Shown one piece after another: positions 50,961 through 58,746 of a stretch of 64,000 nucleotides of DNA. The DNA comes from Micromonosporaceae bacterium KJ-029 (GTDB lineage Bacteria; Actinomycetota; Actinomycetes; Mycobacteriales; Micromonosporaceae). The notes under the pieces were generated by a model. It saw only the letters and a list, made by a program, of their open reading frames with translations, had not been told where the DNA came from and made no database searches. The stretch covers positions 1-64,000 of the forward strand of contig BIFP01000002.1 in NCBI GenBank assembly GCA_005402585.1, written 5' to 3'. The stretch's first letter is position 1; each line of letters begins with the position of its first letter. The translations under genes were made by a program, and so were the position numbers.

Positions 50961-50974
50961 CCACGCCGGGCCGG

Positions 50975-51427
50975 TCAGCCCTCGGCGTCCTGCGGGTACC
51001 AGCGCAGCTCGACGGAGTTGCCGTCCGGGTCCCGGACGTAGACCGAGATGGCGTCACCCCGCGCACCGAACCGCCCGACCGGCCCTTCCAGCACGGTGAA
51101 GGCGCCCGAATCGATCACCTGCTGCCAGTCGAGCGGCGCCACGACCAGGCAGAAGTGATCAACGTTGGACTCGCCACGGTCACGGTGGACCAGGTCGATG
51201 ATGGTGTCCGCGGTGACCCGCACCGACGGGAACGGCACCCGCCCGGCCCGCCACTCCGCGACCCGGACCGGGGTCAGGCCGAGTCGACCGCAGTAGAAGT
51301 CCAGGGAACGTTCGACGTCGGCCACGTTGAGCACCAGGTGGTCGAAGCCGGTGACCCGGACCTTGCTCACCTCGCCCGTCGACGGCACGTCCGGCAGGGA
51401 GGCGGAGTGGGTGATGTTCGCGTTCAT
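50975..51427 (-). CDS. VOC family (glyoxalase/dioxygenase-fold) protein
   Basis: Product of 150 aa with the vicinal-oxygen-chelate pattern GFDHLVLNVADVERSLDFY at the start of the fold, VDHFCLVV midway, and YVRDPDGNSVELRWYP at the end. His and Glu ligands are in place for a metal site. The substrate is unknown. The ATG at 51427 is the likely start; a GTG about 19 codons later (VSKVRVTG) is possible. It is divergent from a LysR regulator with a palindromic LysR-type box between them, so it is the probable target of that regulator. Confidence 0.87.
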   Translation of the reverse strand: MNANITHSASLPDVPSTGEVSKVRVTGFDHLVLNVADVERSLDFYCGRLGLTPVRVAEWRAGRVPFPSVRVTADTIIDLVHRDRGESNVDHFCLVVAPLDWQQVIDSGAFTVLEGPVGRFGARGDAISVYVRDPDGNSVELRWYPQDAEG

Positions 51428-51479
51428 GCCTCCACCATCCGCCGGCCGGCAGCGGCGACCAAGCCGGGATCGCACTACG

Positions 51480-51502
51480 ATCGTTGAGCCACGGTCAACG
51501 AT
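51480..51502. promoter_or_regulatory. LysR-type operator between VOC gene and regulator
   Basis: ATCGTTGA (51480-51487) and TCAACGAT (51495-51502) form perfect 8-bp arms with a 7-bp spacer and contain the T-N11-A LysR box. It lies in the 87-bp divergent gap, 12 bp before the regulator's start codon. Confidence 0.7.
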
Positions 51503-51514
51503 GGGAACGGCGGC

Positions 51515-52411
51515 GTGCTGGAGCGATACGAGGTCGAGACCTTCCTGACCCTCGTCGAGGAGCTGCACTTCGGCCGGACCGCCGGGCGGCTCCGGGTCAC
51601 CACCGGGCGGGTCAGCCATGTGGTGAAGAAGCTGGAACGGCGGATCGGCGCGCCGCTGTTCGTCCGGAGCAGCCGCGTCGTGCGACTCACCCCGATCGGT
51701 CGGCAGCTCGCCGACGACCTGGCGCCGCTGGTCGCGGGCGTGGACGAGGCGGTACGCCGGGCCACCGAGGCGGGACGCGGCGTCACCGGGCGGCTGCGGG
51801 TCGCCTTCCTCGGCGAGTGGACCGCACCGGTGCTGCTCCAGGCCGTTGAGCTGTTCACCCGACGGCACCCGGAGTGCACCATCGAGGTACGCGAGGTGCA
51901 GTTGTTCAACTCCCGGCAGAGCCTGGAGGACGGATCAGTCGACATTCTCTTCGCCGCGTACCCCTTCGACGGGATGGTCTGCGGACCGCCGCTGCTGTCC
52001 GAGGCGAGAGTCCTCGCGGTGGGCGCGACCCACCGGCTGGCCCGCGCGGAATCCGTTTCCCTGGAGGTGCTCGCCGACCATCCGGTGGTGCAGTACCCGG
52101 CGATGACCTCGGCGGAGTTCAAGCGCGACCGTACGCCGGAGCGCACCCCGGCCGGTCGTCCGGTGCCCCTCGGCCCGGTGGGCAACACCTTCTCGGAGAT
52201 GCTGACCCTGGTGGCGATGGGCCGTGGCGTACTGCCGGTGGGTGAGCATTCCCGGCGCTACTACCCCCGCCCCGACGTGGCCTACGTGCCGATCCGCGAC
52301 GCGCCGCCGATCCGGCGTGGTCTGGTCTGGCGGGAGGACAACACCACCGCCCGGGTCCGCGCGTTCGTCCAAGCCGCCAGCGATGCCAACCAGCAGGGCC
52401 CCGCCGCCTGA
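51515..52411 (+). CDS. LysR family transcriptional regulator
   Basis: Product of 298 aa. The N-terminal winged helix (YEVETFLTLVEELHFGRTAG) and recognition helix (GRVSHVVKKLERRIGAPLFV) precede the periplasmic-binding-protein-like effector domain (GRLRVAFLGEWTAPVLLQAV and onward). The position next to a divergently transcribed VOC gene and a palindromic box is the classical LysR layout, suggesting control of that gene and autoregulation. The effector is unknown. GTG 51515 is the start. Confidence 0.92.
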   Translation: MLERYEVETFLTLVEELHFGRTAGRLRVTTGRVSHVVKKLERRIGAPLFVRSSRVVRLTPIGRQLADDLAPLVAGVDEAVRRATEAGRGVTGRLRVAFLGEWTAPVLLQAVELFTRRHPECTIEVREVQLFNSRQSLEDGSVDILFAAYPFDGMVCGPPLLSEARVLAVGATHRLARAESVSLEVLADHPVVQYPAMTSAEFKRDRTPERTPAGRPVPLGPVGNTFSEMLTLVAMGRGVLPVGEHSRRYYPRPDVAYVPIRDAPPIRRGLVWREDNTTARVRAFVQAASDANQQGPAA

Positions 52412-52467
52412 TCCGACTGCCCAGAAGCAAGATCGGGTGGTTGGCGCGGGCGGCCTACCGTGGGTCC

Positions 52468-52830
52468 ATGGCCAACGCGACGTACGACCGCAAGGAGCAG
52501 TTCCAGCAGATCCAGAGCGGCCTGCTCGACGGAGAACAGATCATCGCCGTCTACGACGCCGTCGGCACCGGCACCGGATTCATCGGGCTGACCGACCGGC
52601 GCGTGATCATCCAGGACCGCTCGTTCGTCGGCAAGCGGTACGCGATCACCAGCATCCCGTACTCGAAGATCACCAGCGTAAGCGTGGTCAGCAACAAGTC
52701 GTGGGGCGGTTCATTCTTCTCCACCGGCGCCATCGCCATCCACGTCGGCACGCACACCTACGAGGTGGAGTTCCGGGGCGACCAGAAGAGCCACCACGTG
52801 CACAACGTGATCCTGCACTACATCAGCTGA
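52468..52830 (+). CDS. PH domain-containing protein (bacterial PH, YvbH-like)
   Basis: Product of 120 aa forming one bacterial pleckstrin-homology domain: GLLDGEQIIAVYDAVGTGTG, TDRRVIIQDRSFVGKRYAIT, SIPYSKITSVSVV and TYEVEFRGDQKSHHVHNVIL. Such proteins are small and cytosolic, of uncertain role. ATG 52468 is used. The 205 bp after it up to 53035 hold no gene that I can support. Confidence 0.85.
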   Translation: MANATYDRKEQFQQIQSGLLDGEQIIAVYDAVGTGTGFIGLTDRRVIIQDRSFVGKRYAITSIPYSKITSVSVVSNKSWGGSFFSTGAIAIHVGTHTYEVEFRGDQKSHHVHNVILHYIS

Positions 52831-53035
52831 GCAGTCCCCCGCCCGCGCGGCGCGGACCGCGTCCCGCGTGTGCGGTCAGCACGCCGTTCCGGCAGGGCGA
52901 TCCGCGTCCCCGCCTGATTCGGAAGAGGTCGACCTTGCTGCCTCCACCCCCGCTTCGCCGGGTCGCGGAAAGCTGTTGCCGGGTCGCACCGACGCCGGTT
53001 GACTGGCCGACAGCCGACCGAAGGGAGCGAACGAC

Positions 53036-53146
53036 ATGAGGTACGCCACGACGCCCGTGCAGCGAGCAATCATCGTCGACTCCATCGAATCGAGGCTTCG
53101 TGAGTACGTGGACTCCCACGATCGAGGCGCCGTCCGGCGCCGGTAG
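53036..53146 (+). CDS. Possible 36-aa small protein upstream of a methyltransferase
   Basis: ATG 53036 follows a good ribosome binding site (GAAGGGAG, seven-base spacing). The product starts MRYATTPVQRAIIVDSIESR, continues LREYVDSHD and ends RRR, an amphipathic, charged helical peptide. It ends 18 bp before the methyltransferase start and may be cotranscribed. Its third-position GC is lower than that of the neighbours, so coding status is uncertain. Confidence 0.4.
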   Translation: MRYATTPVQRAIIVDSIESRLREYVDSHDRGAVRRR

Positions 53147-53164
53147 CACCAACGGAGGCCGCTG

Positions 53165-53896
53165 ATGTCGGTCTTCGACGACCCGGGACTCTTCGGCCGG
53201 CTCAACGCCGAGAACTACGACGGGCCCGACAATCCCGACCCGGCAGCGGCGGTGGACTTCCTCGCCGACCTTGCCGCTGACGGTCGGGTGCTGGAACTCG
53301 CCATCGGCACCGGCCGGATCGCCCTACCACTCGCCGCCCGCGGCCCCGCCGTCGAAGGGGTGGAGGCGTCACCGGAGATGGTCGCGAAGCTGCGCGCCAA
53401 GCCCGGCGGCGACGCCATCCCGGTGGCGATCGGCGACATGGCAGACGTGCCGGTAACCGGCCCGTACACCATGGCGTACCTGGTCTTCAACACGCTGTTC
53501 AACCTGGTGCGGGCCGAGCGGCAGGCGGACTGCTTCCGTAACGTCGCGCGGGTGCTGGAGCCGGGCGGCGCCTTCGTCATCGAGACGTTCGTGCCCGACC
53601 CGGCGGACTTCGACCGGGACGAACAGGTCCAGCCCTGGTGGGTGGCGGAGGACTCGGCCGCCATCCGGCTGCACCGGTACGACCGCACGGCGCAGACGTT
53701 CCTCCGGCAGACCGTCACCTTCGACGCGGCCGGGGTGCACCTGCACCCGTTCGCGATGCGGTACATGTGGCCCGACCAGATCGACGAGATGGCGGGGCGG
53801 GCCGGGTTCCGCCTCGCCGAGCGGTACGCCGACTGGGACCGCACCCCGTTCGGCCCGGACAGCACCTCGCACGTCTCCGTCTACCGGCTCGGCTAA
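53165..53896 (+). CDS. Class I SAM-dependent methyltransferase
   Basis: Product of 243 aa. SAM-binding motif I is GRVLELAIGTGRIALPLAAR. VEGVEASPEMVAKLRAK (motif II), IGDMADVPVTGPYTMAYLVF and NVARVLEPGGAFVIETFVPD (post-motif III) follow in order. The substrate is probably a small molecule; the C-terminal half does not identify it. The start ATG follows GGAGG. A 36-codon ORF lies directly upstream. Confidence 0.9.
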   Translation: MSVFDDPGLFGRLNAENYDGPDNPDPAAAVDFLADLAADGRVLELAIGTGRIALPLAARGPAVEGVEASPEMVAKLRAKPGGDAIPVAIGDMADVPVTGPYTMAYLVFNTLFNLVRAERQADCFRNVARVLEPGGAFVIETFVPDPADFDRDEQVQPWWVAEDSAAIRLHRYDRTAQTFLRQTVTFDAAGVHLHPFAMRYMWPDQIDEMAGRAGFRLAERYADWDRTPFGPDSTSHVSVYRLG

Positions 53897-54039
53897 CCGC
53901 CGGGCGGAACCGACTCGGGCAGACCGGCTCGGGCCACCACCCGGTGCGGGCACGAATCCATTGACGCGGTTGCGTGCCCGCACCACCGGACCCGAGCGGC
54001 TCGGCGATCCGCTGGCGGTGACCTGGGATAATGATCGAC

Positions 54040-54759
54040 ATGTCGATCCGTACGTCTCTGGTAGCCACACTGCGGCGGGTGCGGGACGGCGGTCGAGGCC
54101 GCTGGCTGCGCCGGGTCGCGCTGGCCGCCGCCATCGGCGCCGTGCTGCTGGTCGCCGGCAGCTGGGCCAGCGTGAGCTGGATCCGGTCCGGCGCCGAGGG
54201 GCGGACGTACACGGCGGAGAGCGTGCCCGAAGCGCCGGTCGCCCTGGTGCTGGGCACCCGGGTCCAGGCGGACGGCACCCCGTCGCCGTTCCTCAGCGCG
54301 CGGCTGGAGATCGCCCGTGAGCTGTACGCCACCGGCAAGGTCCGGGCGATCCTGGTCTCCGGCGACAACATGCGCCACGAGTACAACGAGCCCGAGGCGA
54401 TGCAGCGCTGGCTGGTCGACCGGGGCGTACCGGCCGACAAGGTGGTGCTGGACTACGCCGGCTTCGACACGTACGACTCGTGCGCGCGCGCCAAGCGGGT
54501 CTTCGGCGTGGACCGGGCGACGGTGGTGACCCAGTCGTTCCACCTGGCCCGTGCTGTCACGGTGTGCCGGCATCTCGGCGTCGACGCCATCGGCGTCGGT
54601 GACGACACCGTCCGCGAGTACGGCCGGACCTGGCAGTTCGCCTCCGCCCGCGAGTACGGCGCCAGCATGAAGGCGGCCGTGGACGTAATGTCCGGCCGCG
54701 ACCCGGTGCACCTCGGCCACCGCGAGACCGGCGTCGACGACGCCCTACGCGCCGGCTGA
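54040..54759 (+). CDS. SanA/ElyC-like DUF218 membrane-anchored protein
   Basis: Product of 239 aa. One N-terminal membrane segment (VALAAAIGAVLLVAGSWASV) is followed by a DUF218 domain: VALVLGTRVQADGTPSPFLS, AILVSGDNMRHEYNEPEAMQ, DYAGFDTYDSCARAKRVFG and VTQSFHLARAVTVCRHLGVD. The relatives SanA and ElyC affect cell-envelope integrity and vancomycin sensitivity in E. coli. GATAAT (54027-54032) lies seven bases upstream of ATG 54040, pointing to a leaderless message; an in-frame ATG at 54031 would fall inside that element. Confidence 0.87.
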   Translation: MSIRTSLVATLRRVRDGGRGRWLRRVALAAAIGAVLLVAGSWASVSWIRSGAEGRTYTAESVPEAPVALVLGTRVQADGTPSPFLSARLEIARELYATGKVRAILVSGDNMRHEYNEPEAMQRWLVDRGVPADKVVLDYAGFDTYDSCARAKRVFGVDRATVVTQSFHLARAVTVCRHLGVDAIGVGDDTVREYGRTWQFASAREYGASMKAAVDVMSGRDPVHLGHRETGVDDALRAG

Positions 54760-54810
54760 TCTCACTGTCGCGGTCGGTCCAGCCCCTTGATCAGGCCGAA
54801 CGGGCTGGAT

Positions 54811-55896
54811 TCAGACGTTGAAGCGGAACTCCACGACATCGCCGTCCTGCATGACGTACTCCTTGCCCTCGATGCGGACCTTGCCCGCCGCCTTCGCGGC
54901 GGCCATCGAGCCGGCCTCGACCAGGTCGGCGTAGGAGACGACCTCGGCCTTGATGAAGCCACGCTGGAAGTCGGAGTGGATCACCCCGGCGGCCTCCGGG
55001 GCGGTCGCGCCGACCGGGACGGTCCAGGCCCGCGCCTCCTTGGGGCCGGCGGTGAGGTACGTCTGCAGGCCGAGCGTCCGGAAGCCGACCCGGACCAGCT
55101 GGTCCAGGCCCGGCTCGGACTGCCCGATGGACTCCAGCAGCTCGCGGGCCTCCTCCTCGGGCAGGTCCACCAACTCGGATTCGATCTTGGCGTCCATGAA
55201 GACCGCCTCGGCCGGGGCGACCAGCGCCCGCATCTCGTCGAGGAACTCGGCGTTGTTCAGCTCGGCCTCGTCGACGTTGAACACGTACAGGAACGGCTTG
55301 GTGGTGAGCAGGTGCAGCTCCCGCAGGTGCTCCAGCTCGATCCCGGCCGCCGCCGCGCCGGCGTACAGGGTCGTCCCGCCGTCCAGCACGTCGACGGCCT
55401 GACGGGCGGCGGTCACCGCGGCGGCCCGGTCCTTGCGGAGCTTGGCCTCCTTCTCCAACCGGGGCAGCGCCTTCTCCAAGGTCTGCAGGTCGGCGAGGAT
55501 CAGCTCGGTGTTGATGGTCTCGATGTCGTCCGCCGGGGAGACCTTGCCGTCGACGTGCACCACGTTCGGGTCGGAGAAGGCCCGCACCACCTGGCAGATC
55601 GCGGAGGCGTCGCGGATGTTGGCCAGGAAGGCGTTGCCGCGCCCCTGCCCCTTGGAGGCACCGCGCACCAGGCCGGCGATGTCGACGAACGACACCGGGG
55701 CGGGGATCACCTTCTGCGAGGTGAAGATCTCGGCGAGCTTGTCCAGCCGCTCGTCCGGCAGCCCAACCACTCCGACGTTGGGCTCGATCGTCGCGAACGG
55801 GTAGTTCGCGGCGAGCACGTCGTTCTTGGTCAGCGCGTTGAACAGGGTGCTCTTGCCGACGTTGGGCAGGCCGACAATGCCGATGGTGAGACTCAC
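54811..55896 (-). CDS. ychF: Redox-regulated ATPase YchF
   Basis: Product of 361 aa, the standard length. The OBG-type P loop is GIVGLPNVGKSTLFNALTKN. SFVDIAGLVRGASKGQGRGN (G3) and VFNVDEAEL (the altered G4 that favours ATP over GTP) follow. The C-terminal TGS-like domain ends GSMAAAKAAGKVRIEGKEYV, then MQDGDVVEFRFNV. The protein is a universal translation- and stress-linked ATPase. The start is GTG 55896, giving VSLTIGIVGLPN. Confidence 0.96.
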   Translation of the reverse strand: MSLTIGIVGLPNVGKSTLFNALTKNDVLAANYPFATIEPNVGVVGLPDERLDKLAEIFTSQKVIPAPVSFVDIAGLVRGASKGQGRGNAFLANIRDASAICQVVRAFSDPNVVHVDGKVSPADDIETINTELILADLQTLEKALPRLEKEAKLRKDRAAAVTAARQAVDVLDGGTTLYAGAAAAGIELEHLRELHLLTTKPFLYVFNVDEAELNNAEFLDEMRALVAPAEAVFMDAKIESELVDLPEEEARELLESIGQSEPGLDQLVRVGFRTLGLQTYLTAGPKEARAWTVPVGATAPEAAGVIHSDFQRGFIKAEVVSYADLVEAGSMAAAKAAGKVRIEGKEYVMQDGDVVEFRFNV

Positions 55897-55939
55897 GACG
55901 AGCCAGCTTACGCCGGTGCCCGGCGTCCCGGGGTGCGGG

Positions 55940-56425
55940 TCACCCCCGCCCGGTCGGGTCGGGCTGGCGGGGCACCACCGCGTCGATCCGCAGCGCGCCG
56001 GTCGCCAGTTCGGCAGCGGCGGCCAGCGGCAGCGTGAACCGGGCGTCGGCGGCCGGTCCCGCCGCGTGCGACTCGCGGAGCATCCAGCCGACCTCGTCGG
56101 CCGTCCAGCCCAGCGCCGGACGGCCGGAGATCTCCCGGAGCAGCCGCAGCGCGGACCGGGTGTCGTCGTCGTAGAAGCGCATGCACCAGTGGTGCACCCA
56201 CATGCCCAGCGCCCGGGCGCCGTCGCGATCGAGGGAGCGCAGCAGGCGACCGCAGGCGGTGTCGCCGAAGGCCCGGCCCGGGTCGTCGGCGCGGTCCCGC
56301 TCGATGGCACCGACTGCGGCGGGAGCGACCGCCCGCATCCGGTCGTAGAAGCGCTGGACCACGGCCTCGTCCGGCGGGGGGTGCCCGTCCCTCGACGCCG
56401 CCGCCCGACCCGCCACGCTCGCCAT
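55940..56425 (-). CDS. Conserved-looking hypothetical protein (161 aa)
   Basis: A soluble, mostly helical protein with Trp/His-rich central sequence (ALGMWVHHWCMRFYDDDTRS, then GWTADEVGWMLRES) and strong third-position GC bias. I do not recognise a family. ATG 56425 is preferred (AAGAAGGG lies upstream); the frame is open to 56524. The gap to ychF is 43 bp, so the two may be cotranscribed. Confidence 0.65.
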   Translation of the reverse strand: MASVAGRAAASRDGHPPPDEAVVQRFYDRMRAVAPAAVGAIERDRADDPGRAFGDTACGRLLRSLDRDGARALGMWVHHWCMRFYDDDTRSALRLLREISGRPALGWTADEVGWMLRESHAAGPAADARFTLPLAAAAELATGALRIDAVVPRQPDPTGRG

Positions 56426-56578
56426 CGCCGCACCCTTCTTGAGTTGGTGGCCGCACGCTACCGACCACAACCGACACTTTCCCGCGCGGCCTGGCACCGA
56501 GTCCCGCGCGACCCGCAGTGCCACCCGGCGCGACTCCGCAGCGCCACCCGGCCGCCACTCCGCAGCACCCGACGCCGA

Positions 56579-56633
56579 AGTTAATAAGGGGCCCTTCCTA
56601 TACCGCAGGCGTTAACAGGGGGCCCCTCCTTAC
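56579..56633. repeat. Family C GGGCCC palindromic repeat in a divergent gap
   Basis: The element reads GTTAATAAGGGGCCCTTCCT, then ATACCGCAGGCGTTAA, then CAGGGGGCCCCTCCTTA. It has the same composition and order as the copies at 17352 and 35540 but sits between divergent genes, so it cannot be a simple 3'-end terminator here. Confidence 0.88.
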
Positions 56634-56689
56634 GCCCACGTCCGAATCCCGCCAGCCCGTCGGTCGGGAACAGGCGCATCATCGGTGAC

Positions 56690-58210
56690 GTGGAACTGGA
56701 CTTCGAGCGTTGCTACCGAGCCGTCGACAGCCGCGACCAGCGGTTCGACGGCTGGTTCTACACCGGCGTGACCTCGACCGGGATCTACTGCCGGCCGTCC
56801 TGCCCGGCGGTGACCCCGAAGCGGCAGAACGTCCGGTTCTTCCCCTCGTCCGCGGCGGCCCAGGGTGCGGGTCTGCGCGCCTGCCGGCGCTGCCGCCCGG
56901 ACGCCTCCCCCGGCTCGCCGCAGTGGGACGTCCGCGCCGACGTGGTGGGCCGCGCGATGCGGCTGATCGCGGACGGGGTGGTCGACCGCGACGGCGTGCC
57001 GGGGCTGGCCGCCCGGCTCGGGTACACCGAGCGGCACCTGCACCGGATGCTGCGGGCGGAACTGGGCGCGGGGCCGCTGGCGCTGGCCCGGGCCCAGCGC
57101 GCGCAGACCGCCCGTACCCTGATCGAGACCACCGACCTGGGCCTGGCCGAGGTCGCGTTCGCCGCCGGGTTCGGCAGCGTCCGGCAGTTCAACGACACCG
57201 TCCGCGAGGTCTACGGGGCTGCCCCGTCGCAGTTGCGCACCGGTCGCCGGCCGGCTGCCGTCGGGGCGGGCACGGTCACCCTCCGGCTGGCGTACCGTCC
57301 CCCGCTGCACGCCGCCGCGCTGCTCGACTTCCTCGCCCGGCGCACGCTGCCGGGGGTGGACGAGGTGCGCGACGGGACGTACCGCCGGGGGTTGCGGCTG
57401 CCGCACGGCACCGGCGAGGCGGCCCTGACCCCGGCGGTGGGGTACGTGGCGGCGACGCTGCGGCTCACCGACCTGCGCGACCTGTCCCCGGCCGTGGCCC
57501 GTTGCCGCCGCCTGCTCGACCTCGACGCGGACCCGGTCGCCGTCGACCAGACGCTCGGTGCCGATCCGGCGCTGGCCGCCGCCGTGGCCGCCGAGCCCGG
57601 CGTCCGCGTCCCCCGCGCGGTCGACGGTTTCGAGATGGCCGTCCGCGCCATCGCCACCCAGCAGGTCTCCCTGGCCTCCGCCCGCACCACCCTCACCCAC
57701 CTCCTCACCACCGCCGCCCACTCGGCCCCCCACCCCGCCCCCGAGTCCGTCGATCATGAAGTTGGCGGGGCTTCTGGAGATCAAACCGCCCGCCAACTTC
57801 ATGATCAACCGGGCGAAGGTGGAGGTGGCGGGCTGCGGGGGTTTGTTACGGCGGAGGAGGTGTTGGGGGTGCCGGACGGGGGGTTTCGGATGCCGGTGGG
57901 GCGGCGGGAGACGATCCGGGCGCTGGCGCGGGCGGTGGCCGACGGTGGGCTCGACCTGGCACCGGGTGTGGACCGGGCGGAGACGGCGCGGCAGCTGGCC
58001 GCGATCCCGGGCATCGGCCCCTGGACGGCGGGCTACGTGGCGATGCGTGCGCTCGGCGACCCGGACGTGTTCATCGCCACCGACCTCGCGGTACGCCGGG
58101 GCGCCGGCGCCCTCGGCCTGCCCGACGACCCGAAGACCCTCGACGCGTACGCCGCCCGCTGGCGCCCCTGGCGGTCGTACGCGGTGATCCGACTCTGGAG
58201 AGCAGCGTGA
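56690..58210 (+). CDS. Ada-AlkA fusion: alkylation-repair regulator with DNA glycosylase domain
   Basis: Product of 506 aa. The N-terminal zinc/methyl-acceptor domain has GIYCRPSCPA and RACRRCRPD (four cysteines). An AraC-type HTH follows (GLAARLGYTERHLHRMLRAE and VAFAAGFGSVRQFNDTVREV). The AlkA domain has GFEMAVRAIATQQVSLASAR, the helix-hairpin-helix LAAIPGIGPWTAGYVAMRAL and catalytic Asp in FIATDLAVRRGA. It senses methyl phosphotriesters and excises 3-methyladenine-type lesions. A family D palindrome (57752-57806) is read through in frame in the loop after THLLTTAA, adding about 20 unusual residues. GTG 56690 is the start. ogt follows with a GTGA overlap. Confidence 0.93.
   Translation: MELDFERCYRAVDSRDQRFDGWFYTGVTSTGIYCRPSCPAVTPKRQNVRFFPSSAAAQGAGLRACRRCRPDASPGSPQWDVRADVVGRAMRLIADGVVDRDGVPGLAARLGYTERHLHRMLRAELGAGPLALARAQRAQTARTLIETTDLGLAEVAFAAGFGSVRQFNDTVREVYGAAPSQLRTGRRPAAVGAGTVTLRLAYRPPLHAAALLDFLARRTLPGVDEVRDGTYRRGLRLPHGTGEAALTPAVGYVAATLRLTDLRDLSPAVARCRRLLDLDADPVAVDQTLGADPALAAAVAAEPGVRVPRAVDGFEMAVRAIATQQVSLASARTTLTHLLTTAAHSAPHPAPESVDHEVGGASGDQTARQLHDQPGEGGGGGLRGFVTAEEVLGVPDGGFRMPVGRRETIRALARAVADGGLDLAPGVDRAETARQLAAIPGIGPWTAGYVAMRALGDPDVFIATDLAVRRGAGALGLPDDPKTLDAYAARWRPWRSYAVIRLWRAA
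57752..57806. repeat. Family D palindromic repeat inserted in the Ada-AlkA coding sequence
   Basis: GATCATGAAGTTGGCGGG (57752-57769) and CCCGCCAACTTCATGATC (57789-57806) are perfect 18-bp arms with a 19-nt loop, the same layout as 15084-15138. Here it is translated (VDHEVGGASGDQTARQLHDQ) between the AlkA helix THLLTTAA and the FVTAEEVLGVPDGGFRMP segment. Confidence 0.95.
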
Positions 58211-58746
58211 ATCCGACCCGGGAGAACAGCGTGCCCAACACGATCATCGACAGCGCCCACATCGACACACCCGTCGGCGCGTTCACCGTCCTCGCCGGCC
58301 CGGACGGCGCGGTGCGGGCCGCCGGTTTCACGGCCGATCCGGCGAACCTGCTGCCGCTGGTCCACCCCAGCCTCCGCGGTGAGCTGCGCCAACGCCGTGA
58401 ACTCGGCCCGATCACCGCCGCCGTCGCCGCGTACCTCGACGGCGAGCTGACCGCGATCGACATGGTTCCGGTCGAGCAGCACAGCGGCGGGACGTTCCTG
58501 CCCCACGCGTGGCGGGTGCTACGCGAGGTGAAGCCGGGCGAGCCGGTCACCTACACCGCGTACGCCGGGCTGGCCGGCCGCCCCGCCGCGGTGCGCGCCG
58601 CCGCGGCGGCCTGCGCCCGCAACGCCGCCGCCCTCTTCGTCCCCTGCCACCGGGTGCTGCGTACCGACGGGACGCTGGGCGGCTACCGCTGGGGGCTGCC
58701 GGTGAAGGAGTGGCTCCTCGGTCACGAGCGGGGCGGCCGGTCCTGA
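58207..58746 (+). CDS. ogt: Methylated-DNA-[protein]-cysteine S-methyltransferase
   Basis: Product of 179 aa with the active-site motif LFVPCHRVLRTDGTLGGYRW, and PGEPVTYTAYAGLAGRPAAV as the DNA-binding helix region. It removes O6-methylguanine lesions by suicide methyl transfer. GTG 58207 overlaps the Ada-AlkA TGA, so both repair genes form a coupled adaptive-response unit. Its end overlaps the convergent MFS gene by 25 bp. Confidence 0.95.
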   Translation: MNPTRENSVPNTIIDSAHIDTPVGAFTVLAGPDGAVRAAGFTADPANLLPLVHPSLRGELRQRRELGPITAAVAAYLDGELTAIDMVPVEQHSGGTFLPHAWRVLREVKPGEPVTYTAYAGLAGRPAAVRAAAAACARNAAALFVPCHRVLRTDGTLGGYRWGLPVKEWLLGHERGGRS

